The translations under genes and the position numbers were made by a program. This document shows, one piece after another, positions 1-11,589 of a stretch of 64,000 nucleotides of DNA. The stretch's first letter is position 1. Every line of letters starts with the position of its first letter. Under the pieces are notes generated by a model. It was not told the origin of the DNA and made no database searches. It was given only the letters and a program-made list of their open reading frames with translations. This DNA is from Rhododendron vialii (lineage: Eukaryota; Streptophyta; Magnoliopsida; Ericales; Ericaceae), in the NCBI RefSeq assembly GCF_030253575.1, contig NC_080562.1:41269852-41333851 (forward strand), written 5' to 3'.

Positions 1-309
1 GCTATCTGTGTTTGGGAAGGTGTTGGTATCGATCCCTATCAATGCTCTTTCATTTTTCTCCTCCCCTCTCCCTCTTTGGCTGAAACTAAACTGTGCAACC
101 AAAACCAAATTAACACCGATCGGGTATTCCGTGGTGTGTCGTTTTCCCTTTTACCTGTGGGAACATTTGGCTTCTCAGAAACAAAACCCTCTTTCAACTG
201 AATCCACCATTGCTTCTTCAATTGCAATGGTGCCAGGACCGTCCTGGCACGGCCTTCTTTAAACTGAACACAAATGGTGCATGCAAGAAGCTAAGACCTT
301 ACCAGCCAG
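1..309. other. window start, no gene seen
   Basis: I see no reading frame with recognisable protein features here. The open frames on both strands are short and start at non-ATG codons. The last 50 bases probably belong to the RNase H-like relic that follows, because a frame-shifted LNTNGACK-like peptide precedes it. Confidence 0.4.
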
Positions 310-489
310 GCCACTGGAGGTGGCTTAATCAGAGATGAAAAAGGAAGCTAGATAGTTGGCTTCCACAGATTTTTACGCCAAATGATAGCTTTGGAAACAG
401 AATTGTGGGCTCTTAGGGATGGACTACAACTCGCTTTCAACAAACACCTAGTTCCCATTTGTGTGGAAATGGATGCTCGGGAAAAGTAA
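310..489 (+). pseudogene. RNase H-like domain relic (retroelement-type)
   Basis: One frame reads ATGGGLIRDEKGS, a stop, then a stretch containing ETELWALRDGLQLAF and VPICVEMDA. This is the pattern of the plant RNase H-like domain found at the end of many LINE-type polyproteins and in stand-alone RNase H-like proteins (GGxIRDxxG, then ELxALRDGLxLA, then the ExDA strand). The in-frame stop near 349 and a frame change just upstream show it is dead. It ends where a small inverted-repeat element begins. Recognition is from motif pattern only; I cannot tell whether the source was a LINE or a host RNase H-like gene. Confidence 0.5.
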
Positions 490-633
490 AAAAAAACTTA
501 ACTTTTACCTAATTAATTTAAGAAATAACCACTTTTAAGTAAAAAAAAAAAAAGTTGACTTTTTTAATTTTTGGCTTAAAAGTGGTTATATTTTCATAAT
601 ATTTGGGTAAAAGTAAATTTTTTTAACTTTTCC
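480..633. mobile_element. MITE-like inverted-repeat element
   Basis: The ends GGAAAAGT and ACTTTTCC are reverse complements. Inside them ACTTTTACC pairs with GGTAAAAGT and ATAACCACTTTTAAG pairs with CTTAAAAGTGGTTAT, so the 154 bases fold into one imperfect hairpin. It truncates the RNase H-like relic. No clear target-site duplication is visible, so the superfamily is undecided. Confidence 0.5.
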
Positions 634-1614
634 AATTTGTCTCATCAAGACGAATCAACAATTCACAAAAGTTTAGCGTAAAACTAACAAATGTGGAAAA
701 AATTCAAATAGGAATGAAACTAAAAAAAAATTTAAAAATTAATTGGAATGGGGCCTATACTGGTTCAATTGGAACATGATATGCATCACGATTCTTTGTG
801 ATTTTGTCAAGGCACTAAAAAGACTAATAAAAAACAAAAGAAAAACCTGGAAAAAAACTACATACACAATATCACAATTAGTTTGCAAGTCTCCAATTTA
901 TGACGGGATTTGAAATAAATTTTGTTGTGGGAGGTAGTTAAACAACAAACTAGGATCACATTAGACAACATCAATTTTATTGTGTTGTGGGCACTTCAAA
1001 TAAATTTGGTCCATATATTTTTGGTTTTTTCTCACTTTCGCCAGTACTTTTTTTTTTTAAAGATATAATGATTTTTTTTCCATTCGTTAATTCTAATATA
1101 CTCTATTCTAGGAGACTTGAGAAGGGAAATGGGTGTTTACGGGAATTAAATCATGCCTACGTGCCTGTGAGTATAATGATTGACCGTTTAGTTTAGATGA
1201 ATTATTCAAGCACGTTGCAACCAACTAGACTGCAAGCTTTTAATAGTATCATTAATTACTTATTGATCCTTTTGGTCTTTGTTTTCACATTCAAAGATTA
1301 ATAATTTATTTTTCGCTGTTCAAAAAAATCATTAATTACTTCTTGAAGGAAGTTTCTGAAATATTTGTATGTGTCAAAAAAGGAATATTGTCATTTCTTT
1401 TTTGAACAACAAAAAAAATTCATTAATCTTGAAATTGTAAACAAACCAATAGGTGCAAGAAAATAGCATCATGCTCAAAGAATAATCTTCTACCTAATTC
1501 GAGACCCAAAACATACAATTAGAAAGCAACCAATCAAAGACACCAGGACAATGCCCACCTAAATAGGCCGAAGCCCAAACACACTTATGGGTCAAAAAAC
1601 CTTGATAATACATT
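634..1614. other. intergenic, AT-rich, no gene seen
   Basis: AT-rich sequence with frequent A and T runs. Short stretches recur near 11.3-11.4 kb (a block with 'ttttgttgtgggagg' and 'aacaac...aggatcaca...tagacaa'), so it is related to the spacer after the first GRP duplication copy. No coding or RNA gene is supported. Confidence 0.4.
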
Positions 1615-1746
1615 GGGAAAATGATGGCCAAGGACGTGTTTTGATAATTAATACTCATCAAGGACATGCTGAGAACATTTGTTAATATTAAAAATATTCT
1701 TGTCGAGTATTAATTATCAAAACACGTCATGGACCGTCATTTTCCC
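1615..1746. mobile_element. Mutator-type MITE, copy 1
   Basis: A 132-bp element beginning GGGAAAATGATGGCC and ending GACCGTCATTTTCCC, with long inverted arms (TTTTGATAATTAATACTC against GAGTATTAATTATCAAAA). Copies of the same length and ends lie at 3999-4130 and 17173-17304. This copy has no convincing target-site duplication, so it may be the oldest. The family is assigned from the 9-bp duplication of the second copy. Confidence 0.75.
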
Positions 1747-1909
1747 GAATGTTCTGCTCAAACAAAGGGGATATTATGATTGCAAGCATGTTATGAATTT
1801 AAATATAGCCACTCCGTAACCTATCTACCCAGAATGATGTGGATATTATAGCACTGAAAAAAACGAACAAATAACTACGACATTATTGCCAACGGAAGCG
1901 GGGGCTGCT

Positions 1910-2240
1910 CTCCCGATTTCTGGGCGCATTTTGGTCTCACTTCGATGATCGGAATTGTTCTGTAGAGCTCGTCGAGTAAAACAACTATGCAAAAAATCAG
2001 CTTAATTGGATATCATTAAGTGCTTGATCAGAGCCCATATAACTCTCGGTCTATGGGTTACAGTGGATTTCATCTAGTGTTTCGGATCCATTCTTTTCAA
2101 GATAAAAGGTTCCAATCAAGCACTTTATAATGATATCCAATTAAACTGATTTTTTGCATAATTGTTCTACTCGATGAGCTCTACAAAGTGAACGATTCCG
2201 ATCATCGGAGCGAGACCGGAGTAGGCCCAGAAATCGAGCA
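1910..2240. mobile_element. fold-back element with arms of about 130 bp
   Basis: Left arm about 1915-2033 and right arm about 2115-2240 are near reverse complements: TGATCGGAAT with ATTCCGATCA, GCTTAATTGGATATCATTA with TAATGATATCCAATTAAAC, CGATTTCTGGGC with GCCCAGAAATCG. A loop of about 80 bases separates them. No coding capacity. Target-site duplications were not identified, so the exact ends are approximate. Confidence 0.65.
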
Positions 2241-2344
2241 CAGCAGCACGCTGCTGTCCCCAAGGGGACAACAGCCCCACCCCCCCCATAGCCAACAATG
2301 CACCATATATGAAACCTACCAATGGAGAGAGAGAAATGTTTGGT

Positions 2345-2813
2345 CTAACATGATATCAGAGCTAAGTTTTGGGTTACCTCACCTCACGTGATGGAGTCTC
2401 CGGCGCTCGAGAAAATCTCTTGGTCTTCTCAATTTGTACATCCACGTGCATCTGGGCTGCACGTGAGGAAGAGTGTTGAGTTTTATCCCACATCGCTTAT
2501 CTAAGTCACACAAACTTGGTTAATAAAATCTAGAGTTTACTCTACCTATAGCCAATTAGTTTTAAGTTGGAACCCTCCAAAAAATCTAATTAACAAGGTA
2601 TCAAAGCTAGGTCTTGGATGACTTCATCTCTCATGGGAAAGTTTCTGTCATATCCGTTGCCCAAGTCAATCGCTCAATCCCTGGTCTCCTGGCCTGTTAC
2701 TTCCACGTGTATTCGGGCTGCACGTGATCAGGGAGAGTATTGAATTTGAACCATATCGTTCATTTAAGCCATCCAAGCTTTGTTAATATATTGTAGAGGT
2801 TATTCCATCTATA

Positions 2814-2816
<3 letters not shown>
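2345..2816 (+). mobile_element. degenerate tandem TRIM-like retroelement
   Basis: Two primer-binding-site-like motifs, TGATATCAGAGCT near 2350 and AAGGTATCAAAGCTAGG near 2596, resemble the TGGTATCAGAGC (initiator methionine tRNA) site of copia/TRIM elements. Each is followed by a CACGTG-containing internal segment ending in a purine stretch (GTGAGGAAGAG near 2463, GATCAGGGAGAG near 2727). Each of these is followed by an LTR-like segment (TGTTGAGTTTTATCCCACATCG, TATTGAATTTGAACCATATCG). This looks like two TRIM units sharing an LTR, both decayed. No coding region. Confidence 0.55.

Positions 2817-2882
<66 letters not shown>
2817..2882. repeat. (GA)n microsatellite
   Basis: About 33 uninterrupted GA dinucleotides directly after the TRIM-like segment. 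The paralogous block near 11.6-11.7 kb has only scattered GAGA and TATA, so the expansion is local to this copy. Confidence 0.97.
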
Positions 2883-2885
<3 letters not shown>

Positions 2886-3998
2886 AGAATACAAGGAGCA
2901 TGTCAAACAAGTGTAATAAATAAACACAAGTCTTTTCAAGAAGTTTATAATTAAATTAGTCGCACGGTACGAAAATACAATTAAATTAAGGAGCATGTTA
3001 AAGTCATAAACAGAGAGATCGATCAGGGCCTTATATATAATATAATAAATAAAAAGAGGGAGTAGTATAATAAAAGGAGCACAGGCTGAACTCGTGTAAT
3101 TCATATACACATGACAGGTTTTAAATTAAACTGTTTTCCTCATGAGGTCTTATTCCTCTGTTTAAAAAACGGAAAAGACTTATCATGGACAAAAAATCCC
3201 GTTGGAGTTGGAAGTAAATAATAAGAAGGTTAATAAGAACCTCTCGGATCTTTCATATAGGAGTATATATAGCGTGTCCTTTAATTTGCATTTTATATTA
3301 AACTTACCAAATAAGATCTACCGGAGAAACATTGAGAAAATGTTACAATACACATCTCTATTTGAATGTGTAGATCGAGCATGTTGCATGTACCCTCTTA
3401 AATGTCTTTGAATTAATAATTATTTTTTGTACAGAGATTTAGAATTAATATTACTTTTGAGATCCATAAAAGTCGCAAATTAAACACTTCATAACATAAC
3501 ATATATACCATTTTTATTGAAATTCGTATCATTTATTAAGTAAGAAAAAAAAAAATTCATACATCCTTTTTATCCACTAACATCATTTTAGATCTCAATG
3601 ATTAACACATGTCCATTATCATAATGGAACACATCATAACCATGGGTTCACCGAATCACCGACACTCCAATACAATTTCCATTTACACAATAAATAACTA
3701 AATATCGAATAATATAAAATTTTGGCATGAACAATGATCCACATTTTTAAAAGGAGTCGACTTATAGGCGGTCCGCGGAGTAGTCGTGCTAGATTTCTGG
3801 TGGTTTTGTTGCGGCTTGTTTGGGTTCTGCTAGCTGGTGGTGGTGGCGCATCTGGGCGGTGGCAGTCGGCGGCATGGGGTGGTGGTCGGCTGGGATTGTC
3901 TCGGCAGCTGGGCTAGGGTTTGGTAGGGGTGTTTGGATTGGGCTGATTATTGCTTATTTGAGCTTGTAGGCCTTCTGTTTTCTTGTGCTTTATTTGTA
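2883..3998. other. intergenic block shared with 11.6-13.4 kb
   Basis: The segment 2883-3310 (ACAAGGAGCATGTCAAACAAGTGTAAT, then ATAATAAAAGGAGCA...GGCT.AACTCGTGTAATTCAT) recurs upstream of GRP3 at about 11.70-11.83 and 13.12-13.33 kb, so a GRP upstream region was duplicated here. No GRP coding sequence follows in this copy. From 3734 on, a GC-richer GGTGG-rich stretch has a 60-codon open frame that I do not believe is a gene. Confidence 0.5.
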
Positions 3999-4130
3999 GG
4001 GAAAATGACAGCCCATGACGTGTTTTGATAATTAATACCCTCTAAGGACATGCTAAGAACAATTGTTAATGTTGAAAATGTCCTTAGCGGGTATTAATTA
4101 TCAAAACATGTCCTTGACCGTCATTTTCCC
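3999..4130. mobile_element. Mutator-type MITE, copy 2, with 9-bp target-site duplication
   Basis: A 132-bp element, GGGAAAATGACAGCC...GACCGTCATTTTCCC, flanked on both sides by the perfect 9-bp repeat TTATTTGTA (3990-3998 and 4131-4139). A 9-bp duplication with long terminal inverted repeats is the signature of Mutator-like elements. No coding capacity. The intact duplication suggests a fairly recent insertion. Confidence 0.9.
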
Positions 4131-4139
4131 TTATTTGTA

Positions 4140-5289
4140 CTGATTTGCGTATTTTAGACCCATATAGGGTGTTTGGGCTCCGACCTCTTTAGGCGGGCTT
4201 TGTCCCAATGGGTGTCCATTGATTGATTTCTTGTCAATCATAGGTTTTGGATTTTGGATTGGGCTGATTGTTTCTTTTGAACATGATGTTTTCTTGCTCC
4301 AATTAAGCTTACAACAATTTCAAGATTAATGAAATTTTTTTACCGTTAAAAAAAAAAACAAACAATTTCATTCCAGTTGCAGAAAACTCAGCAAACCCAA
4401 ATACTATAACAAATTTTATGTACATATCTATAAAGTTTTATTATCCAATAAAAAAAGAATTAGAAAGTATTGCACATCTAGTATTAATTATTATTTGTTG
4501 GATTGGCAAAAGAATTTTATTAGAAATTCGATAAAAGATACATCGAAAAGGAAAGGACGAGCATCATAATCACGTGCAAGCCTACAATCCTAGGAAAGAA
4601 GGAGAAGAGACCAACAAAGAGTTGGACAAAATGAAAATGAAGAAAAAGAACCAATTAAAACAAAACAGGCTCAAAGCCAGTGTTCCATGCCATCCAAAAA
4701 TCAAATCCTGTGCCTCCTAATGCCATCGAGATGGCTCATGAAGTCTTCAACCGAGTAGGAACCTAGATTGCATTTTTCTTTAATCCAAAGAGCCACCCTG
4801 AGTTTGATTAAAAATCAACTACTTCGTCACTTCTCAACATTAATTAGATTGTTAACCATTAATTCATGTAAAAGCTTATGCTGTTAGAGAGATGAACAAT
4901 TTTATTATTTATACTATCAACATGCTCCCTCACGTGTAGCAAGACTCTTCTCCATAGCATGTTAAACACTTGTAAATATTTTAAGATTAAGGAGGCGGCG
5001 ATGTTCCAACACATAATCTATTGCCAAAAAAGTCCTCTCACGGGACGAAAATGACGAAAAATCCACTTGGAGTCGGGAAGCTAGCTGGATGGAGGGCAAC
5101 GTTTTTGGAGTAATGAGTCTAATGACCTTTCCAAACTAGACAGTTTTTCTTTCTTGAACAGCAAAAGAGAGCTTTATTGATCAAATGAAAAGGATAAAAA
5201 AAAAAAAAAAAGTGTTTAAAAGGGACAAGTGCAAGACATTTATCCGCTGCATTAAACTGTGCCATCTGGCCAGATTATTATGTGTGGAA
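4140..5289. other. intergenic, possible LINE 3' tail, no gene seen
   Basis: The stretch up to about 4360 ends '...TTCAAGATTAATGAAATTTTTTTACCGTT' followed by a run of A, which looks like the 3' end of a non-LTR retrotransposon split by the MITE at 3999-4130. No reverse transcriptase frame is present. The remainder is AT-rich without recognisable genes. Confidence 0.35.
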
Positions 5290-5616
5290 ATTATGCATTT
5301 TGTGGAAATGTCATTAGACTAATGGGAAGTTGAGCCAATGCGCTTCACCACCTCGACCTTGGGGCATCTCCATGGTCTATGGCTCGATCTGTGCCCCTAA
5401 TTTACATACCCATGCACATATATTGGGTGAAGACTTGGGCTTTACCTAGCAAATGGGCCCAATATAACATAACAAAGTAATTAAACTAGCCCATCACAAA
5501 ATTTAAAATTTAGCCCAGTACACAAAGTAGACGTACAAGGTATTAATTTTAACATTCCATTTCTAGGAATACTAGCAATAGTAGATACCCCTTTAAGAAA
5601 AGTTTTGATGTGGTGT

Positions 5617-5910
5617 CACTGCAATAAATTGCACAATTGGCGCGACAAAATCAAAACGTGTCACCTTTGGGTATGTACGGGTGACACTTTGATAAACTCA
5701 TGATACACAAAAACTTGTCGCTAATCATCAGAGTCGACGGGTGAAATTATTTTTGGCGACTAAGTACTGTAATTTGCGATTTGGTTGTATCCACGCAAGG
5801 TCCTTTGTTGGCAAAGCCCTTTGACGCCAATGCAAATACACTTTTCCTGATATATTAGGTTGTGTCGGAAGAACATGATTTTGTTGTAAGAACATGATTT
5901 TGGTTTGGTG
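5617..5910. mobile_element. CACTA-like small element, older copy
   Basis: This is the duplication partner of 17481-17764. The ends are decayed (CACTGCAATAAATTG at the left, TTTTGGTTTGGTG at the right), while the inside keeps the GGCGCGACAAAAT and AAAACTTGTCGCTAAT subterminal motifs. Because both duplication copies carry it, it inserted before the duplication. Confidence 0.5.
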
Positions 5911-6039
5911 TCATGTGAGCACAATGCATGATAAATATCAACCTCCTGTATGTATATATATTATGATTTTCGATCGGTAACATTTGTAACAATTCTTTTT
6001 TGTTTTGTTTTTGGTTTTCGTTATGTTTGTTTTTTGGGA

Positions 6040-6900
6040 TGGGGGATGTGTGCGTAAAAGATTAAGATAATTTATGTCAGGGGGTTAGGGAGGTAAGTGG
6101 TATTGAACCCACCTAGATGAAATTAGACAAGTGCCCAACTAATTAATTGGGTCAGTTTGCAAATTCATTCACCAGTATCTGAGCGAGAAACAAGGAAACA
6201 ATACCCTTTATTTCAATAAGTTTCTCTAGAATTTTAGTGAGTATGTGTTAGTAGTTTTTTTCCAGAGGATAGAAGGGTAATTCCATTTACTACTCCCATT
6301 AGGGAATTGTTGACTAGGGGAGGGTAGGAGGAGTACGTGTTAGTTGAAACATAAAAAGAAGAAGTTAAATTTCATCTTTTCTTAAAACCCGTTATACATT
6401 CATTTCTGTTTCGAGTGAAAAGATCATCCCAATTATACATTCATTATTAGGTGCATGTTATGTCATTGAGACATTGCCACCGTTATGAACCCTTAATTAA
6501 TTCAAAATGAGTTTTTATTAATTTATTTTGGTAATCAGGTATTTGAGTCAACTTACATGCATTTTAACTAAGCTCGAGACTCTTAAAGTTATAAACATCG
6601 AATAAATCTCCATTCTGATTTAGAATATTTGATCTCGTGGGATTCAACCTTGTGACCAAAAGAGGTGGAGGTGTATATTATATTACTGAAAAGAGAGAAC
6701 CACTCATTGTGTACAATGCACCATTCATTTTTTGTTTTTGTTTTGTTTTTTTTGGGTTGGGGGATGTGTGTAAAAATTGAGACAATTTACGTCCGAGGGT
6801 TAGGGAGGTAAGTGTTAGTCAACAATTCAACCCACCAAGATGAAATTAGACAAGTGCCCAACTATTTAACTGGGTCTGTTTGCAAATTCATTCACCAATA
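6040..6900. repeat. internal direct repeat upstream of GRP1
   Basis: About 150 bases at 6040-6190 (GGGGGATGTGTG, GGGTTAGGGAGGTAAGTG, GAAATTAGACAAGTGCCCAACTA, GTTTGCAAATTCATTCACCA) are repeated at about 6755-6900. The second unit is the one followed by the sequence leading to GRP1. The partner duplication copy near 17.9-18.9 kb has only one such unit, split by a hAT element and a MITE. Confidence 0.8.
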
Positions 6901-7586
6901 TCATAGTATAAATCTCCATTCAGATTTGGAATATTTAGCCTTGTGAGTTTCAACCTTGCGACCAAAAGAGGTAGATGTGTATATTAATTATACTATTACT
7001 GAAAAGAGAGAACCACTCATTGGGTACAATGCACCATGAAACTTGCAAAGTGATAAAGATAGAGATAGAGATGGAGATGGGAATATTGAGAGAGAAGAGG
7101 TACAAATCAATATTGAAAGGAGCAAAGTCAAATTAACTCGTCAATGCATAAACAAAAAGTCTTCTCATTCAAAGAATTTTAATATACCAAAAATAGAAAA
7201 AGTTTTTTCATATATGAAGTTCTTATCCTTTGTCCAAAAAAACAAAATTAAAGTCTTCTAATCTGACCAAAACGACGACAGTCCACTTGGAGTTGGAGAG
7301 CTAGGAGTCTAGAGGCAAGGATTTTGGAGTTTCCTTTTTCAAACTGGACAGTTAGCCGCTAGCTGCATTAAGCCTTTCCCCCATTTTGGGATCTTAAAAT
7401 TCATATGCACGATCTTCAATAAATTTTTTCTATCTTTTTTTTATTTATTATTCTGAAAATTCAAACCAAACAGGGTCTCCAATGTCAAGCTAAGATTAGC
7501 TAGACGTAGGCCTTATAATATTCATAATTACTTCATGAATTCTCCTTCACTCTCTCCTCTACTTGTTGCCTCTCTTTCCCTCTCTC

Positions 7587-7594
7587 TATAAATA
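7587..7594 (+). promoter_or_regulatory. TATA box of GRP1
   Basis: TATAAATA lies 75 bases before the GRP1 ATG, inside a CT-rich stretch. The same TATAAATACTCTCTTTCCATC sequence precedes GRP2 at 20508. Confidence 0.7.
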
Positions 7595-7661
7595 CTCTCT
7601 TTCCATCCCGTACAATTCTCATCAAACCACAATCACCACGCTAGCTATATACTTGCAAAAT

Positions 7662-8398
7662 ATGGCATCTAAGTTCCTTCTTCTTGTGCTTCTTAGTGCT
7701 CTTGTTTGCACCACCATTAATGATAGAAAACTTGTGAGCACCCAAGGGGCTTTTGCAGACCAAAAGTCATTCTACCACCCCGGCGGTGGTGGTGGTCTAG
7801 GTGGGGGTGGTTTTGGAGGGGGTGGCGGCGGTAGGCTAGGTGGAAGTTCGGGCTTTGGCAGTGGAGCTGGCTTTGGTGGGGGATCGGGCGGTGGCGGTGT
7901 ATTGGAACTTGTGGCTCATATGTGAGAGGTCCCAATAAGTTCTACAATAAAGGTCAGTTGAGAGCGTAATAAAGTGGAGTGAGTAGAGCGAAGTGCAACG
8001 AAACGGAACGGAACAGAGCAAATATGCTCTATTGTAAAATCCTATGTACTGTGATCATCAATAAACGACTGCTCTCTCGGTCCCGTGGACGTACCTGGTT
8101 TTGGAAAATCACGTATATTGCTGTGTCAATTTCTTTACTGTTTTATACTTGTGAATCGTGTGTGTGTGTGCTTCGATCCTTACACGGTGGACTCGGTGGG
8201 GGTGGTGGAGGGGGGGGTCTAGTGGCGGAAGAGGAGGACATGCAAGGAGGCGGGTCAGGTTTTGGAGTAGGAGCTGGAAGCGGATATGGAAGCGGCGGCA
8301 GACTTGGTGGGGGAAATGGAGGCGGCGGTGGCGGTGGAGGGTTCGGAGATGGTGGAGGTGGCGGACTTGGTGGCAGAAGTGGACGTGGAATTCCTTGA
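7662..8398 (+). pseudogene. GRP1: glycine-rich secreted protein gene split by an LTR-like insertion
   Basis: The ATG at 7662 opens a signal peptide (MASKFLLLVLLSALVCTTI), a short charged linker (RKLVSTQGAFADQKSFYHP), then GGGLGGGG-type repeats. Glycine-rich proteins of this class are secreted to the cell wall, and that role is inferred from the family. The frame hits TGA at 7923-7925 (87 residues) because 285 foreign bases sit at 7900-8184. Past them the glycine-rich frame resumes (GSGFG, GSGYGSGG, GGNGGGG) and ends in GRGIP with TGA at 8396-8398, like the ...LP ends of GRP3 and GRP4. Joined across the insertion and one CGGTG copy, the two halves would be in frame, so the insertion appears to be the only lesion. 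The duplicate, GRP2, lacks the insertion. Confidence 0.8.
7900..8184 (+). mobile_element. solo-LTR-like insertion inside GRP1
   Basis: A 285-bp sequence absent from GRP2. It is flanked by the 5-bp direct repeat CGGTG (7895-7899 and 8185-8189). It contains AATAAA-type signals (7946, 8060) and ends ...CGATCCTTACA. If the first two bases are taken as TG (7898) it has the canonical TG...CA ends but a poorer flank match, so the left boundary is uncertain by two bases. There is no primer-binding site or coding region, which suggests a solo LTR left by LTR-LTR recombination. The element family was not recognised. Confidence 0.65.
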
Positions 8399-9119
8399 GG
8401 GGACATAAATATATGGATGAGCTCATGTGTTTCCAAACCATCCTTACTACTTACAAGCTAGCTACTTATTACTAAATGTTTTGCAATTAAGTGTACTACA
8501 AGTGTAATTTCAAAGAGTGCGTGCTTTGCAATGCAAATGTTATGGCGTATGGCATAAACAATAAGCTCAATTAAATGAGGATGACAATGCTATAACACAC
8601 ACACACCCCCCCGATGTGTGTAAAAAGGCTAAGTTTACTCTTTTTGATAACCCAACGTATTCGGGTCAATTTATGCACATTTCGACTAATTTCTAAATAT
8701 TAATTCCTCCGTCCACTAATTGGAGCCAATTAAATTTGGTGGCAGTATCCGTATGGACTAATTCCAAATTAAGGAGGGAGTCCAGGGGTTTGCTCACTTT
8801 GGTTTTCATTCAATAGCAAAACCCCGTGTACGTATATTAGCACAGCTACATTCGCTGCTGCGTGCAAACTTCCATGCATGGATGCTAAAATAAAAACAAG
8901 CCTTAGGCCCGGTTTCTACCGACAAAAAACACTATAAATTTAACGTATTTTACTATTTCGTTTAACAAAAAGCACTGAAAATTTAACACATTTTAGCATC
9001 TAATTTCCACTACTAAAAAAGTTTTTACCAACTCAACAACTTTTTCACTTATATACCCATCAAAAATTTATTCACAAAACGACTTGACATTTCAACCGCA
9101 ATAAGAAATGAAAAAATTC
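8399..9119. other. GRP1 3' flank, no further gene
   Basis: This matches the GRP2 3' flank (21119-21600). It includes a short Stowaway-like palindrome (TCCTCCGTCCACTAATTGGA...GGAGGGAGTCC, about 8704-8785) whose partner at 21225-21298 has decayed ends. A (AC)n/(C)n stretch lies near 8596. Confidence 0.5.
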
Positions 9120-9480
9120 ATGATTTGATCTTCACTACAATTTCAAGTTGTCGGGATGCTCATCTCATTTCTTATCGTGTTATCATCGCTAGGTACTCTT
9201 GAAGCTGCTTTTTTCTTCGTTCGTGAGCTAGCTTTTACTGTCCGTGGATGTGCTTCGATTATCAAAGTCTATTAGATTATTATCAGCACTAGGTTTATGG
9301 CCTTCACTGGTCTGTTTGGACGGGAGATCTTTCATGAAAACGAGATCTGGTACCGCGAAATTGGAAATCCAGTACACGAACAGAAAGTTCGGTGCTGTCA
9401 TCCATGTCGAAATCATGTTTACTTCAAAATGCTTAAACGTGGATGAAGTCAATAGGTACTGCAAGAAACTCTACTATTGA
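9120..9480. other. conserved segment open on both strands, unknown
   Basis: This segment and its partner at 21640-21994 are nearly identical. Both keep a 78-codon frame on the + strand (ending CKKLYY) and another on the - strand (starting MQYLLTSS). All visible changes are substitutions. I do not recognise either peptide. Open frames on both strands in a duplicated segment may simply reflect recent duplication. It could be an exon fragment of an unrelated gene. Confidence 0.3.
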
Positions 9481-11589
9481 CTTCAAAATGAGAGACCTAA
9501 GTCAATGAAGTGAAGAGAACGAACCAATTGGACCGAGGAAGACCGATCGATGTGTTGGGGGAATTGTCTTCTCCATACAAGAAGAAGTGAAGTGAAGCGG
9601 TAATGGGGGTAGCCTTTGTCTTCTCCATACAAGTGTTTTGCTTTTACATATGCCTATTTAGGTTGATTTCTGGTGAGCCAAAGCAGTTGGGCTGTGTTTG
9701 GTGGTTGGTTAAATCCGCGGCGCGAAAGCGAGGAAAAGAAATGGACATTGACAATGTATAGAGCTGCTCATTGTGATGGTGTTCTCAATCCAAAAACATT
9801 TCTTTTTTTCCTCCGAGTCTGTGTTTCGTATCAGTACGGAATGCTTGTCTTTCCAGCCAGGTGAATTTCGATACGTAGTAATATATTTTATTTTTTTATT
9901 ACTACATTACCATTAATGTATGAAAATAATCATTCCTACACCAAGTACCAATTAAACCAATGAGCACGCAGAATCGTGCGAAGCACGAGTATTAGACTAG
10001 TATATAGTAATGTTTTTGGCTTTCGGGTGTGTTTGGATGGGGTCTGACCTCCTCTATCCCGAATATTCCTGTGCTGAGCTGGGATTTTCCGGCTGTTGGA
10101 TTGTGTAATTTTATTTTATTTATGTTTTAAATCCAACGGCCGTAAAATTTCTCGTCACAGAGACACATAAATTTTTGACACATAGGATCCTGCCTCGTTT
10201 GGATAGAAGACTTATAAAAAGAAGGAAAAAAGCATGGAGATTGAAAATTAATGTACGTAGTTGCAAGTAAATTTGGATAATGGTTTGGCTTAAGGGAGTG
10301 TTTGGATGGAAGGTAATTGTTACACATCACGTGTTTTCCATGTGAGCAGGGGCACCAGCCACACACATTCTCTGTTCATGTTAGTTGATGAGCACACATT
10401 ATTGACAATATAGAAGTCTCATATCACATGTTGTTAGTTCTAAACTGCGCTTAATTGCCTACGATTATTATCTTTTTTCGTTATTTACGTTGGATTATTA
10501 ATTTGCAGGAAAAATAAGATTACTACTTAATGTTTTGGCCGTTGGATTAAAAAGCGTGAAGTCGATTGTTATTTGGTTTCAAAACATGGCTCTGTGATGA
10601 ATTAGTCTCAGTGGTTGGTCCATCTATTATTTTGCTCAAGCAATTGCATCAAAGTTAATTCCTTGGAGAAGGCAGCACTACAACTCCTGGCTTGCACGTG
10701 ATCTAGTAGACTACTAAAGGAAAGAGCCATATTAGTTGTAGCCAATTAGGCAAACTAAATAACGGGGAGATTGAGTTCAAAACGGAATTGAATTTCTTAT
10801 GGCGATTTTTGATTAGTGTGAACAAAATGCTAAAATGTTAAAACTTGTTTATTAGTGCGAACAACATGTAATTTTGACACAAATTGTTCACCTAAAAAAT
10901 TAATGGAAACGGCCCCTAGTTTGGAACCGTTTTTTTGAACGGCGATACTGGTTTGGAACATGATATGCAAAAATTTTTTTTAACATGATAGGCAATTATG
11001 CATCACGTTTCTTTGAGATTTGGTCCAAGGCACTAATAAAAGACTTATATGCAATTATGCATCACGCTTCTTTGAGATTTGGAGGCCATGTTTGGTTTGA
11101 AACTTGAGGAAGTTTTTTGGAATAATGAATGTCAAGAGATAGATAGATAAATGAGAGTAATAATTGGAGAGAAAAATTATTAAGAATTATGCGCAAAGAG
11201 AAAAAATTATGTCTAGAGTCCTAAAACGAACTCAATTTCATTGGAAACAAACTCCACAGACAATAGTATCACATTTAGTTTGCAAGTCTTCAATTTAATT
11301 AGGAAGGGATTTGAAATAAAAATTTTGTTGTGGGAGGCCAGTAATTAAACAACAATCCAGGATCACACTAGACAATATCAATTTTATTGTGTTGTGGGCA
11401 CAACTTGAAAAATGCTATGGGCACATCAATTTGTCATATCTTAACCACATCCTTCTCACAAATATGTGGATCCTTAGCATAAATTGTGAAATTTCCACAC
11501 ACATGTATATGAGAGAGGTGTGATTGGGGTGTGACACATTGATGGGTCTCTAACATTTCCCTCAAATAAATTTCGTCGATATGTTTTGG
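9481..11589. other. rest of duplication copy 1 and following spacer, no gene seen
   Basis: At about 9495 this copy shows the unoccupied site corresponding to the CACTA element of copy 2 (GAGACCTAAGTCAATGAAG). The remainder is non-coding, with TTGGTTTGAAACTTGAGGAAG-type dispersed sequence near 11.1 kb. The part from 11241 resembles 880-990. Confidence 0.5.

Larger units (their letters stand above)
5290..11240. repeat. segmental duplication, copy 1 (GRP1 unit)
   Basis: This block matches 16570-25435 in the same orientation. Shared landmarks are a TGGGGCATCTCCATGGTCTATGG segment (5361 and 17011), the GRP gene with its promoter, the ATTTCAAGTTGTCGGGATGC segment (9141 and 21654), the GGTTAAATCCGCGGCGCGAA segment (9708 and 24040) and the AGAGTCCTAAAACGAACTC edge (11214 and 25410). 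Copy 1 lacks the insertions at 17173, 17927, 18658, 19246 and 22014. It carries its own LTR-like insertion at 7900-8184 and an internal repeat (about 6040-6190 against 6740-6900). The edges are estimates by eye. Confidence 0.85.

Noticed and set aside
2760..3110. 116-codon - strand frame with a long Ser-Leu repeat
   Set aside because: It is the (GA)n microsatellite read in one frame plus AT-rich flanks. No protein features.
3734..3916. 60-codon frame with Gly and Trp, near the GRP cluster
   Set aside because: No signal peptide like the GRP genes, no promoter, and no paralogue; the flank looks like a retroelement 3' tail.
8109..8441. His/Pro-rich frames on the - strand of GRP1 and GRP2
   Set aside because: Complement of glycine codons; composition artefact.
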